From NCBI GenBank assembly GCA_963921195.1, contig OY992537.1, positions 32,776,410 through 32,840,409 on the forward strand: DNA of 64,000 bases. Reading direction: 5' to 3'. How positions within the stretch are numbered: position 1 is the first letter of the stretch; every line of letters begins with the position of its first letter. The stretch comes from Pegoplata infirma (Eukaryota; Arthropoda; Insecta; Diptera; Anthomyiidae). The notes below the pieces were generated by a model. It searched no databases. It saw nothing but the letters and a program-made list of their open reading frames with translations, and had not been told where the DNA came from. This document shows, piece by piece, positions 11,389 to 21,480 of this stretch. The translations under genes and the position numbers were made by a program.

Positions 11389-11922
11389 ATACCCTCCAAC
11401 CACAGTATGGGGGTATACTCACTTTGTCATTCCGTGTGTAACGCATCGAAATATCAGTCTAGGACCCCATAAAGTATATATATTATTGATCAGTGATCCA
11501 TTCTAAGACATTCTAGCGATGTCCGTCTGTCCGTCCGTCCGTCCGTCCGTCCGTCCGTCTGTGGAAGACACGATACAGTCCAAAGTAAAAGAGCTAGACT
11601 CCTGAAATTTGGCACGAATATGTCTTATGGTATTGGGCTGGTGAAGTTCGAACATGGGCAAAATCGGATCAGGGGGAAAAAAGTTCCCCTCTTAAGAACT
11701 AAACAAACCTCTAAAAAAAAGCAATTTTTTATAGGTTTTTTGTACTATTGCTTAGCAAACGAAACAGTTTTATGTCAAAAGAAGTTCAAAGGTTGTCTCC
11801 CACCGACGTAACCCCTCCCCCCCCCCAAAACAAAAAAAAAAAAGACGCCCCTGTTTTTTTTTTTTTTACGTGTTGGAGGGTATAAAAGATTCGGCATAGC
11901 CGAATTTAACACTCTCACTTGT
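11389..11922 (+). mobile_element. HINE family C (mini-me-like Helitron), copy 1
   Basis: It starts ATACCCTCCAACCACAGTAT, followed by GGGGGTATACTCACTTTGTC, GAAATATCAGTCTAGGACCC and a (GTCC)n run at ~11,520-11,560. It ends with GTTGGAGGGTATAAAAG, the hairpin GATTCGGCATAGCCGAATT and AACACTCTCACTTG. The subterminal TACCCTCCAAC and GTTGGAGGGTA are inverted repeats, as in known HINE/DINE-1-like elements. It interrupts the right arm of the foldback. No Rep/helicase frame, so non-autonomous. The ORF at 11,620-11,811 is not conserved. Confidence 0.82.
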
Positions 11923-12300
11923 TTTTCATCAAATTTTTTTTTTCACCAATTTTTTTTTTTCAACAAATTTTTTTTTCATAAATTTTTTTTTTTTATAAAA
12001 TTTTTTTTTTTTTATAAAATTTTTTTTTTCATAAATTTTTTTTTTCATAATTTTTTCATCAAAATTTTTTTTATAATTTTTTTTACCATATTTTTTTTTC
12101 ATCAATTTATTTTCATAAAATTTTTTTATCAAATTTTTTATTATCAAATTTTTCATTATCTATTTTTTTCTCACCAAAAATTTTTTTCATATTTTTTTTC
12201 ATCAATTTTTTTTTACATCAAAAAATTTTTCTTTTCATCAAAAACTTTTTTTCATCAAAATTGTTTTTCACCAAAAATTTTGGGTTCATTAAATTTTTTT
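11923..12300 (-). repeat. TTTTTTTCATCAA array (inverted)
   Basis: The complement of the TTGATGAAAAAA array of the left arm. The frame at 11,929-12,156 is repeat translation only. Confidence 0.8.
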
Positions 12301-12306
12301 AACATA

Positions 12307-13039
12307 CCCAGCAAAACGTTGGTAATGGGTAGTGATTATATAACACATTACCAGGTAATGTATATACCTTATTTGTAGCATTATTTTAGGATGTCTTACC
12401 AAACATTTGTTCCACAACGTATTATTTTCAAGTGAAAAATAATGCATTACTAATAATTTGCTACGTAATGCATGATTATTGGAAAAAATGTATTTCATAT
12501 TTATTATTTCTAAACATTAAATCATGGATGACTTATATTTGGTTACATTATGTATTATTTGAAAGTTTGAAATAATGCATTATTTATAATTGGATGCATA
12601 ATGCATTACAATAACATAAAAAAATAATTATTTTATAAAAAATGCATAAGTTTAAACTAAAGATGGGCTCACGACAGGAAATTTCTAACGACACACACTC
12701 ACGAGCATATTTTATCTACTTACACTCACTTACAATCACGTGAGTAAATTTAATACAAAATTACTTTTTCACCACTCGTAACACCTTATATATTATCATC
12801 TGGTATGCTATATTATTCCATTTCTGGTAACCTATAAAATATCATATATTTTACACCTTACTCGTATTCTTCGTTGTAAATTTATGACTTATTTTATACC
12901 TTACTGGTATTCTTTGCGATAATGTGGATGCATTACTTTGAGTCTCATCGCCTGTTAAAATCATCAATGCTGCAATGTATAAAATAAGAGATCTTATACC
13001 TTATTTTATACCTTATTTGGTAATCTAAGTTTTGCTGGG
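12307..13039. mobile_element. TIR element CCCAGCAAAAC, copy 2, intact, TA duplication
   Basis: Ends are CCCAGCAAAACGTTGGTAAT and the complement of CCCAGCAAAACTTAGATTACC-like sequence. The direct flanks are TA (12,305-12,306) and TA (13,040-13,041). The uninterrupted target is seen on the opposite strand at 9,530-9,560 and 17,200-17,225 (ACAAAATTATGTTAAAAAAA), so the 733-bp insertion and the TA duplication are proved within the window. It matches copy 1 at 2,167-3,571 apart from the nested hAT-like insert there. Confidence 0.92.
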
Positions 13040-13044
13040 TAATT

Positions 13045-13425
13045 TTGTTTTTCGTGAAAAAAAAAAAAATTTTTTACCAAAACTACTTTTTCACTCTAAG
13101 CTTTTCGCATAAAAATTTTCCATTTGTTTATCAAATGTACATAAAACAAGTGAGAGTGGTATATTCTTTGGTGCCGAATCTTTTATACTCCCCAAAATGT
13201 TTTTGCACTTATTTTTGCACTCAATTACGAAATGTACATTTCTTTTGGGTTTTAAATGGGGTCCCCGAATGATATTTCAATTCGTTTTGCATGGAATAGC
13301 AAAGTAATATAACATAATTTTTTCTAAAAAAACTTTGCTTTGGCAAGTACACCCAGATCTTCCACAAAACATTATCATGATTTAATGTTTTGGGCAAGAG
13401 TAAAAAATTCGCAGGCATTTTTGTA
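13045..13425 (-). repeat. Composite-unit head (inverted copy)
   Basis: The reverse complement of 9,176-9,545. It includes CATTTGTTTATCAAATGTAC, a HINE-C-like 3' end (AAGTGAGAGTGGTATATTC, ATCTTTTATACTCCCCAAAATG) and ATCATGATTTAATGTTTTGG. The two ORFs here (13,045-13,272 and 13,221-13,418) run over it in opposite directions and are not genes. Confidence 0.8.
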
Positions 13426-13439
13426 AAAGTTTTTTTGCC

Positions 13440-13880
13440 ATTTTTTTATCTGCTAAAGCCCCGATGTGGGGATATGAATAAAATTAAATAATTAAAAATA
13501 AATTGTTAAAAATAATTATTTTAAAAAGTACTATTTTGTTGTCTTTTTATTAACTATATTGGTACTTTTTATAAAAATACAAAAAAAAATACATATTTAG
13601 AAAGAGGATATACCAGGATGAAATTTTTAAAAAAGTATTAAAATAGTACTTATTGATAAAAAAAAAGTACCAAAATAGTACTTATTACTAAAAAATATCA
13701 AATTTGTACTTTCTGCAAAAAAGTACCAAAGTACTTTTATGTAAATAAATTTTCGTAATTCGATAAAAAAAAGTACCAAAATAGTACTTATTAATAAAAA
13801 GTACCAAAATTGTACTTTTTGCAGAAAAGTACCAAAGTACTTTTATGTAAATAAATTTTCGTAATTCATAAATATCTAAT
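13440..13880. repeat. Right inner part of the hAT-like element
   Basis: GATGTGGGGATATGAATAAA, then several AAAAAGTACCAAAATAGTAC units, and a ~95-bp tandem duplication (TTTATGTAAATAAATTTTCG at 13,736 and again at ~13,842). It leads to the TIR GGCAACACTG at 13,893-13,902. Confidence 0.7.
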
Positions 13881-13970
13881 TACTCATGAATTGGCAACAC
13901 TGCGTTTTTCTCAACTGTGAAATTGTCATCGTTTTCATTTGTATATGTTTAAATGTTTTTATATACTCAA

Positions 13971-14971
13971 TAGGGTGGTTTTTTATTTTATTTTTTTTGG
14001 AATTTCGAGGAGCGCGCAGCGGATTTTTGTGCCATTTGATGTTAAAATAATTGTGTAAAAATTTTAGCTAAATCGGATAAAATTAACCCGAGGCGCAAGG
14101 AGGTCAAAGTTTCGAGAAAAAGCCAAAATGGCCAAATTTTGAAAAAACTTAAAAAAATGTAAATTTTGTAGAAATAAAAATAATAAAATATTTTTTATTT
14201 AACTTTCTTGCAATAATACTCAGAAAAAATTATCTTAAATTTTTATGACGGCAGTAACACTTTCAAACATGAAATAAAAAATTACAATGCATTTTGGGGG
14301 GTACCTGAAATGAGTGTTTTCGATTTTTTGAAAATTTTATTAAACAAAAAAATTAAATCTTAATATTCTATAGCAATGGATTATTAAATACATCCTAAGG
14401 CTTAAATATTTAAAAAATTGGGGATATCCATCGACTCAATTTTTTTTTGGAGTCATTTGACTCCTTGAAATCCGCAAAACTCAAATGACTCCAAAAAAAA
14501 ATTGAGTCGATGGATATCCCCAATTTTTTAAATATTTAAGCCTTAGGATGTATTTAATAATCCATTGCTATAGAATAGTAAGATTTAATTTTTTTGTTTA
14601 ATAAAATTTTCAAAAAATCGAAAACACTCATTTCAGGTACCCCCCAAAATGCATGGTAATTTTTGTATTTCATGTTTGAAAGTGTTACTGCCGTCATAAA
14701 AAGTAAAGATAATTTTTTCTGAGTATTATTGCAAGAAAGTTAAATAAAAAATATTTTATTTTTTTTATTTCTACAAAATTTACATTTTTTTAAGTTTTTT
14801 CAAAATTTGGCCATTTTGGCTTTTTCTCGAAACTTTGACCTTCTTGCGCCTCGGGTTAATTTTATCCGATTTAGCTCAAATTTTTACACAATTATTTTAA
14901 CATCAAATGGCACAAAAATCCGCTGCGCGCTCCTCGAAATTCCAAAAAAAATAAAATAAAAAACCACCCTA
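13971..14971. mobile_element. 1.0-kb foldback, TIR TAGGGTGG, 8-bp duplication
   Basis: Two ~490-base arms (to ~14,462 and from ~14,481) are nearly perfect reverse complements; GTACCTGAAATGAGTGTTTT and GGGGATATCCATCGACTCAA pair with their complements. The ends are TAGGGTGGTTTTTTATTT and its complement, flanked by ATACTCAA at 13,963-13,970 and 14,972-14,979. The 8-bp duplication and TAGGG end fit hAT-type mobilisation (inference). The high arm identity suggests a young insertion or recent arm conversion. No protein frame. Confidence 0.9.
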
Positions 14972-14979
14972 ATACTCAA

Positions 14980-15540
14980 TGGTTATTGTCATTTAAACAT
15001 AAGCCAACATGTTAACATTTTCTTGTTTTTGTATTTTTTTTTTTGTTTCATATAATTTTCTAGGACATTGTCATGGTTCCTCTCATTCATTCATTTATTG
15101 TTGTGTATGGCATGGTATTGTTTTGCAATGCATTGTAAGAATATGTGTGTTTTGTGGGTGTGTGTGTATTTTATATGTCCCCTATTAATACACTCGTTTT
15201 AACAATAAAAACTCTTACCCAAATTCCCAGCTCAATTATTGTAATTTTACCCAAAAAAAAAAATTTTTAAAGAATATAAAAATTGCTGGTTGTGCCGTTG
15301 TTGTTGTTTGTTTCATATTTTATGTTCTACAAATGTTCTACAAGTCCTTTTTTGTTCCATTTTGTTTGATGTTGCTGGCTGTGATATCTCCCACATGACA
15401 GTAAAAGTCCAAAAAAAGCCAGAAAAAAAAAGTAATTTTCGTGCTCTATGATATGTATATAAAACCACAGACAGACAATTACAGCGCGTTCTTTGTCACA
15501 TGTTGTATTTTTTTGGATATATTAAAAGGGTGTCATTTAT
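14980..15540. other. Less repetitive spacer
   Basis: AT-rich with GT-rich words around 15,145-15,175, but no element ends or coding signal seen. Possibly host intergenic or intronic DNA. Confidence 0.4.
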
Positions 15541-15559
15541 TACAGTCGAACATTGCTGA

Positions 15560-16120
15560 ATCGATAAAAAATTATCAAAGGTCTTGAAAATCCCAAGCTG
15601 ATATCAAAAAAATTTTGGGAAAACAGAAAAATTTGGATAATACGAATAACAGTTTCGGAAAATTCTGAAAAAAATTATTAAAAATCAGACAATCTTTTGA
15701 AAGATTCAAAAAATTCTTAAAAAAAACTAAAAAAAAAATCTGGAAAATGCAGAAAAGAGAAGAAAAACTCTGAAAAATTTGGAAATATACTAAAAAATTC
15801 ATATAAAAATTCTTGAAAGTTTTTAAAAATTACGTCAAATTAGTAAAAGTACAAATAGTCAGAAAATTGGGCAAATTCTATAAAAATCAGAAAACATTTT
15901 GAAAAAATTGGAATAAAAATTAAAAACCTAAAAAGTTCAAAATCAGAAAAATTATATAAAATTTAGAAATATTTTTAAATAAATAAAAAAGCTCGAACAG
16001 AAATGAAAAATTTAAAAATTTCGGAAAAAAGTTAGTAAAATTCAGAAAAATTTTGAAAAAATTATTAAATTTTGAAACAATCTGGAAAATTCTTAAATAT
16101 CCATTTATAGATTTCTGTAG
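15560..16120. repeat. Degenerate AGAAAAATTCTGAAAAA tract
   Basis: Irregular copies of TTCAGAAAAATT/GAAAATTCTGAAA run through the tract. The frame at 15,575-15,802 (minus) is a low-complexity Phe/Leu/Lys chain and is rejected as a gene. Confidence 0.6.
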
Positions 16121-16920
16121 CTTTACAGAATTTTATTAGTGTGTTATTTTTAAATTTATACCTAAAAATAATCTCTTCACAATATTTACCACCTTAATGT
16201 AAATATACCCAAAAGAACAATGCAATATACCCCAAAAAATGTTGATTCTAGACACCATTGTTGTTTAATTTCACATTTATTGCATTTTAGTCAATGTTGA
16301 GTTCAATACAAACGATCCAACCAACAACAAAAGTCTATTAAAATTTAAGTGTTGGAAAAAAAAATAAATTCATAAAATTTGTTTATTTTAGGTATTACAG
16401 GATTTGAAAAATTTTTCGTTGAAATTGTATTGAAAGCAATAAATATTTATTGTTATGTTCTTGTTTATTTGTTTAAAATAAACTTCTAAAACAACACAAA
16501 AAAATAAACAAATAGCAAAATCAGCATAAAATTATTTTGAGTGCATAAAAATGTATTACACATATAAAATTTTATTATAAAACTGGTTTACATTCGAAAA
16601 TAAATTAAAAATTTTTTGTAAAAACAAGCAACAAATAAATATGTAAATTGAATTTGGAAATTTGGTATGTGTTGTAAATAATCCGGAAAATAATGTGTTT
16701 TTTTTTAACCGAAATACTTTGTAAAGGACAATTGAGAATTTTTTTTTTTTTTGAAACTGCAAACTATAACAACAGAATTTTTTAAGTTTTGTTTAAACAA
16801 AAAATTAAATTGACTCAATTAAAAAGTTAATTGTTTTTGCAGAAGTAAAATTATTTTTTAGAACCCAGGGGATTAGAAAATGTCGTTTTTTATCGGCCCT
16901 CCCCTATTTGTAGGCGTGGA
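16121..16920. other. AT-rich spacer, no gene seen
   Basis: No TIRs, hairpins or arrays are obvious. Positions 16,860-16,925 (AACCCAGGGG to TGTAGGCGTGG) resemble the interior of HINE family C near 21,880-21,930 and lead into the composite-unit head. Confidence 0.4.
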
Positions 16921-16926
16921 TCCTAA

Positions 16927-17220
16927 AATGCCTGCGAATTTTGTACTCTTGCCCAAAACATTAAATCATGATAATGTTGTGCAGAAGATTTGGGTGTACT
17001 TGCCAAATCAAAGTTTTTTTTAGAAAAAATAATGTTATAGTACTTTGCTATATAGTATAAAAGATTCCGCACCAAGGAATATAACACTCTCACTTGTTTT
17101 ATGTACATTTGATAAACAAATGGAATTTTTTTTTGCGAAAAGCTTAGACTTGTTGAAAAAGTAGTTTTGGTAAAAAACATGATTTTTTTTTTCACGAAAA
17201 ACAAAATTATGTTAAAAAAA
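16927..17220 (+). repeat. Composite-unit head (copy)
   Basis: It begins AATGCCTGCGAATTTTGTAC and carries ATTAAATCATGATAATGTTG, GTATAAAAGATTCCGCACC, ACACTCTCACTTGTTTTATG and ACATTTGATAAACAAATGG. The middle is a HINE-C-like 3' end (hairpin remnant plus CTCACTTG). The array follows directly. Confidence 0.8.
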
Positions 17221-17720
17221 ATTTAATGAACCCATAATTTTTGGTGAAAAAAAAAATTTAATGAAAAAAAGATTTTGATGAAGTTTTTTGATGAAAAGAA
17301 ATTTTTTTTGATGTAAAAAAAATTGATGAAAAAAAATATGAAAAGAAAAATTGGTCCGAAAAAAATTAATAATAAAAAATTTGATAAAAAAATTTGATGA
17401 AAAAAAATTTATGAAAAAAAAATTTTGATGAAAAAAAAAATTGATAAAAAAAAAATTAATGAAAAAGAAATTGATGAAAAAAAAAAATGACAAAAACAAA
17501 AAAAAAAAAATTATGAAAAAAAAAAATTTGAAGGGGAAAAAAAAATTTGATAAAAAAAAAATTTGATAAAAAATAAAATTTGATAAAAAAAAATTTAAAA
17601 AAAAAAATATTAAAAGAAAAAATAAGCCAAAAAAAAATTTATGACCAAAAAAAATTCATGAAAAAAAAAAATTTTGATAAAAAAAAAATTGATGAAAAAA
17701 TAAATTTGATGATAAAAATT
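17221..17720 (+). repeat. TTGATGAAAAAAA array
   Basis: Same C-poor TTGATG/A-run tract as at 9.56 kb. It is cut at 17,724 by a HINE-A insertion; the tail module of the unit resumes at 18,625. Frames at 17,212-17,499 and 17,580-17,843 are repeat translations. Confidence 0.8.
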
Positions 17721-17723
17721 TTT

Positions 17724-18614
17724 ATACCCTCCACTCTAGTGATAGAGGGTATATATAAGTTTGTCATTCCGTTTGTAACACCTCGAAATATTGGTCTAGG
17801 ACCCCATAAAGTATATATATTCATGATCCTCGATCGATTTTAAGACGATCTAGCGATGTCCGTCCGTCCGTCCGTCCGTCCGTCCGTCCGTCCGTCCGTC
17901 TGTCCGTCTGTCTGTCTGTCTGTCTGTCTGTCTGTTGAAAACACGCTAACTTTTGAAAGACTTTACGGAGGCTCCTGAAGTTTGGCATATATGTTGGGCA
18001 TTTACCTGGTCAGGTTGGTATTGCAATCCAGCGAAATCGGTCTAGTGGTTCAAAAGTTATAAGCAAATGAGTGAATTTCGGCAAGGGTTTTTTTGGAATT
18101 TACGAGATAAAACACACGGTAACTTTCGAACGGCAATTCTGAGGGCGCTGAAGTGTGTCATATATATTTGTCGTTCTTCAGGTCCGGTTCGTTTTAAATT
18201 TCAGCCAAATCGGTCTAGCGGTTCAAAAGTTATTAGCAAAGCCGTAAATTTCAGATTCGCCTCACCTTAAATTCACGTGTTGAAAACCCGTTAAACATGT
18301 TTTAAAAACATTGGTAAGTCACAAAAATATTTTACATCGCATTTTTGTCACTCAAAAATATTTTTACACTAAAAGAAAAAAAAATACACTCGAAAAAAAT
18401 TTTACACTCAAAAAAAAAATTTACACTCAAAAAAAAATTTAGTAAATTATTTTTTTTATTTTCAAAAATTAGTTAAAATAAAAAGTTTTTTTACACGAAA
18501 TAAAATATTTAAAAAATATTATTTTTTCACTCTAGAAAATTTACTATAACTTAAAAAGGTCGTTGTGGAGGGTATTCATAGATTCGGCCAAGTCGAATTT
18601 AATTTTCTACTTGT
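17724..18614 (+). mobile_element. HINE family A (mini-me/DINE-1-like Helitron), copy 1
   Basis: 5' end ATACCCTCCACTCTAGTGAT AGAGGGT, which can fold as ACCCTC/GAGGGT. Then come GTTTGTCATTCCGTTTGTAA, GAAATATTGGTCTAGGACCC, (GTCC)n passing into (GTCT)n at 17,858-17,935, and two related ~170-base modules, each ending AGCGGTTCAAAAGTTAT or similar. A run of ACACTCAAAAAAAA repeats follows, then GTGGAGGGTATTCATAGATT, the hairpin ATTCGGCCAAGTCGAAT and CTACTTG. Subterminal CCCTCCAC and GTGGAGGG are inverted repeats. No replicase: non-autonomous. It sits inside a composite unit. Confidence 0.88.
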
Positions 18615-18624
18615 TATTTTTTTT

Positions 18625-18835
18625 TTGTTAAAAAATAATTATGTTACTTTTTATTCACCAGCTGGTGAAAGACGGTTGAATTATTATCAAAGTTACAAAC
18701 CCAAGTTATTAAAATTTTTGGTTTTAAGAAAATGAAAATAGTAATTCTTGTTTTCTTTTTCATTGATTGTTAGCTTATATAGTCAAACTGAGGTGGCGTC
18801 CTGCAACTTTTTTAAAATCAGACACCAGCCTAAAA
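18625..18835 (+). repeat. Twin-hairpin tail module (copy 3)
   Basis: TTCACCAGCTGGTGAA at about 18,655 followed by the conserved tail (AAGTTACAAACCCAAGTTAT to AGACACCAGCCTAAAAAC). A short deletion has removed the second hairpin here (GGTTGAATTATTATC), so it is a natural single-hairpin variant. Confidence 0.8.
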
Positions 18836-18869
18836 ACATTATCATGTTAAAAAGTGTTTTTTTATTATG

Positions 18870-19070
18870 AAGATTATAAAAGATTCGACACCGAAAAATT
18901 TAACACTCTCACTTGTTTTATGTACATTTGATAAATAAATGGAACATTTTTACGTGAAAAGTTTAAGTTTTTGAAAAAGTAGTTTTGGTACAAAAAAATG
19001 GAAAAAAAAGTATTTATCTTTTTTTTCACGAAAAACAAAATTATGGTAAAAAAATTTAACTCATTTCGAT
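18870..19070 (+). repeat. Partial composite-unit head
   Basis: ATTATAAAAGATTCGACACC, ACACTCTCACTTGTTTTATG, ACATTTGATAAATAAATGG and TTCACGAAAAACAAAATTATG. It lacks the usual first ~120 bases. Confidence 0.65.
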
Positions 19071-19274
19071 CCTCTGTTCGATTTTTCGAACAGTAGAGAT
19101 CACCTTTTTCCAAAAAATATTTTTCTATGAAAAAGATGGAATTTAAGGTAAATTTTGTTACGAGTGTTAAGCCTCATCGTTCTGCAATTAAAAAAAATAT
19201 ATATAATCATCAGCGCAGGAATTGTTTGAAGCAAAAACGAAAATTTTGCATTTTTGTATTTTCGGCTTTTTATT

Positions 19275-20826
19275 TTTATACCCTCCACTCTAGTGATAGA
19301 GGGTATATATAAGTTTGTCATTCCGTTTGTAACACATCGAAATATTGGTCTAGGACCCCATAAAGTATATATATTCATGATCCTTGATCGATTTTAAGTC
19401 GATCTAGCGATGTCCGTCCGTCCGTCCGTCCGTCCGTCCGTCTGTCTGTCTGTCTGTCCGTTGAAAACACGCTAACTTTTGAAAGACTTTACGGAGGCTC
19501 CTGAAGTTTGACATATATGTTCTCCATTTACCGGGTCAGGTTGGTATTGCAATCCAGCAAAATCGGTCAAGTGGTTCAAAAGTTATGAGCAAAAGAGTAA
19601 ATTTCGGCAAGGGTATTTTGCGAATTTACATGATTAAAACCCCTCTAACTTTCGAAAGACAATTCTGAGGGGGCTGAAGCTTAGCATATATTTTTGTTGT
19701 TCCCAAAGTCTGTTTGGTTTTGAATTTCAGCAATATCGGTTCAGTGGTTCAAAAGTTATAAGCAATGCTCTGAATTTTAAATTAGTTTCACCTTAAAGTG
19801 TTGAAAACTCGTTAAACAAGAGCATGGTGAAATACCAGTTTTTTAAAACTTGTTGTTGTTTGTTTTCTTGTCGTGGGGTGAAGTTTAGTTGTTAGACAAG
19901 TAAATTTTGTTATTGTTTTGTTATTGTTATATATTATTTGTAACTGTATATAACGGTGTATAGTAAGTATTTTTTTGAAAAAATCAAATGAAGTGGGTTT
20001 TATACAAGGTTGGCAATCGATACCCACCCAGAATAACGGTATTTAGCTATTGTTCCACAACCAATAAAGATATGGACATTTTTAAAATCGATTATGAAAG
20101 TAGATAAAATTTCTAGTATTTTTGATGTGTTACTTCGTGTTTGTACCGGTTCATTTTCGTTATATAGGCCAATACCTTTAAAATACCGTTTCAAACGGTA
20201 TTATAAAGGTATTAGCCTATATTTCGAAAAGCAACTGGCACAAACACGAAGTAACAAATCAAAAATACTTGAAATTTTATCTACTTTCATAATCGCTTTT
20301 AAAAATGTCCACATCTTTTGTTATGGTTGCGGTATAATAGCTAAATACGGTTATTCTGGGTGGGTATCGATTGCCAACCTTGGTTTTATATGATACAATG
20401 TTAGTTTGTTTTTGGGTTTTAAAGAAAAGAATGGTAAAATAAAAAAAGAGGAAAATATGTGAAATAGTTTTTTTTTTGTATTACATATAGGTATAAAACA
20501 ACAAAAATATTTTACAAAGTAATTTTGTTACTCAAAGAAATAGTACACTAAAAAATATATTTACACTAAAAAAAAAAGTTACACTCAAAAAAAATGTATT
20601 AATTTTTTTTAATGAAATGTCACACTCAAAAAAATGATGACAGTCAAAAAAATTTTACACTCAAAAAAATTTGATTGATTAAAAAAAAGTTTTACTCAAA
20701 ATAATATATTTCTAATAAAAAATTTGTAATGCAATTTTTTGAAATTTTTTTAGAAAATTACTATTAGATAACATTGTGGAGGGTATTCATAGATTCGACC
20801 AAGTCGAACTTAATTTTTCTACTTGT
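19275..20826 (+). mobile_element. HINE family A, copy 2, enlarged by insertion
   Basis: Head from ATACCCTCCACTCTAGTG at 19,278, GTCC/GTCT run at ~19,411-19,460, both internal modules to ~19,820, then ~670 bases of foreign sequence. HINE sequence resumes with AACAAAAATATTTTACAAAG at ~20,490, the ACACTCAAAAAA tract and the end GTGGAGGGTATTCATAGATT...CTACTTG at 20,826. The foreign part contains the hAT-like foldback 20,005-20,382. Confidence 0.82.
20005..20382. mobile_element. 378-bp hAT-like foldback MITE
   Basis: It begins CAAGGTTGGCAATCGATACC and ends with the complement, GGGTATCGATTGCCAACCTTG-like. Flanking octamers are GTTTTATA at 19,997-20,004 and 20,383-20,390, identical. The arms (about 185 bases each) meet at ACCGTTTCAAACGGT near 20,192. 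CAAGGTTGGCA ends and an 8-bp duplication fit hAT. The ORFs here (20,000-20,194 minus and 20,094-20,393 plus) are the two arms read on opposite strands. Confidence 0.92.
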
Positions 20827-20829
20827 TTT

Positions 20830-21478
20830 TAATTAATTTTAAATTTTTTTGGTTTAATTTATAATCAAATTTCATTAATTTGAATAATTTTTAAACTATT
20901 GATTACGCCGCACATTGGTTGAAGAGTGGCCGAAATTAATTTTTTTCATATTCGCCGATTTGGATAATTTTTTGGTATTTTGTTGTCAGATATCTGAATA
21001 TTATGATTCCGTAATATTAGGCTGATATATTTATTATTTGTTTGGACAGACACGCTCAAAGTTCATATATATTCGCTTGTTTAAAATGGCATGCAAATTT
21101 ACTGTATATTCCCTCTTTTGTTACAATCAAATTAACCTTTCCATTTGACTTTGTTGTATATTTTCGTAAATGACAATTGTCATGGATGAGATTTGCATTA
21201 AAAAAAGTTGTAAAAAGTGCCATATAAAAAATTTCGTAGAACAAAATATAAACAACATCAAAATTTCAATGTTCATCAACTTTAGTGGACTGCATCTTTT
21301 TAGCGCTGTGGAGCGCTGTTTAACGAAAGATGTCAAATTACAGCTTGAAGTCTCAGCTAAAAGTTAAAAAAAAAATCAGCTGCTCATACCTGCTCATTTC
21401 CAAAAAAAAACAGTAAAAACTATAAAATAATAAAGTAACAAAACATGAATTTTTGTTCATGTTTCAGAAACTCTGATT
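20830..21478. other. Less repetitive stretch, no gene assigned
   Basis: It contains AGCGCTGTGGAGCGCT and an AACAGCTGC-like pair but no clear element end. Overlapping frames occur on both strands (21,056-21,367) and none has a recognisable domain. It could be host DNA. Confidence 0.4.
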
Positions 21479-21480
21479 TT

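Larger units (their letters stand above)
9176..13425. repeat. ~4.2-kb foldback complex (two inverted composite units)
   Basis: Reading inward from the left: a head (ATGCCTGCGAATTTTGTACT), a TTGATGAAAAAA array, twin hairpins and a conserved tail (10,205-10,430). From the right the same modules appear in reverse order on the other strand: tail 11,150-11,375, array 11,923-12,290, head 13,045-13,425. The right arm is interrupted by a HINE-C copy (11,389-11,922) and a TIR element (12,307-13,039). Removing both leaves about 3 kb of foldback. Confidence 0.8.
5834..13902. mobile_element. Large hAT-type element, TIR CAGTGTTGCCA, with nested insertions
   Basis: The left end is CAGTGTTGCCATTAAAGG and the right end TTGGCAACACTG, an 11-base perfect inverted repeat. 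The outside octamers are CGTTTTTT (5,826-5,833) and CGTTTTTC (13,903-13,910), 7 of 8 identical, as expected for hAT. Both flanking interiors carry the same palindromic repeat, AGTACCAAAATAGTACT (6.04-8.28 kb and 13.5-13.87 kb), supporting one original element. Between them lie a TIR element (8,328-9,044) and a foldback complex (9,176-13,425). No transposase is seen. The T-rich duplication and the 8-kb distance leave some doubt. Confidence 0.65.

Noticed and set aside
17858..17935. Independent GTCC/GTCT microsatellite locus
   Set aside because: The tract is a fixed internal part of HINE families A, C and F at the same relative position in each copy.
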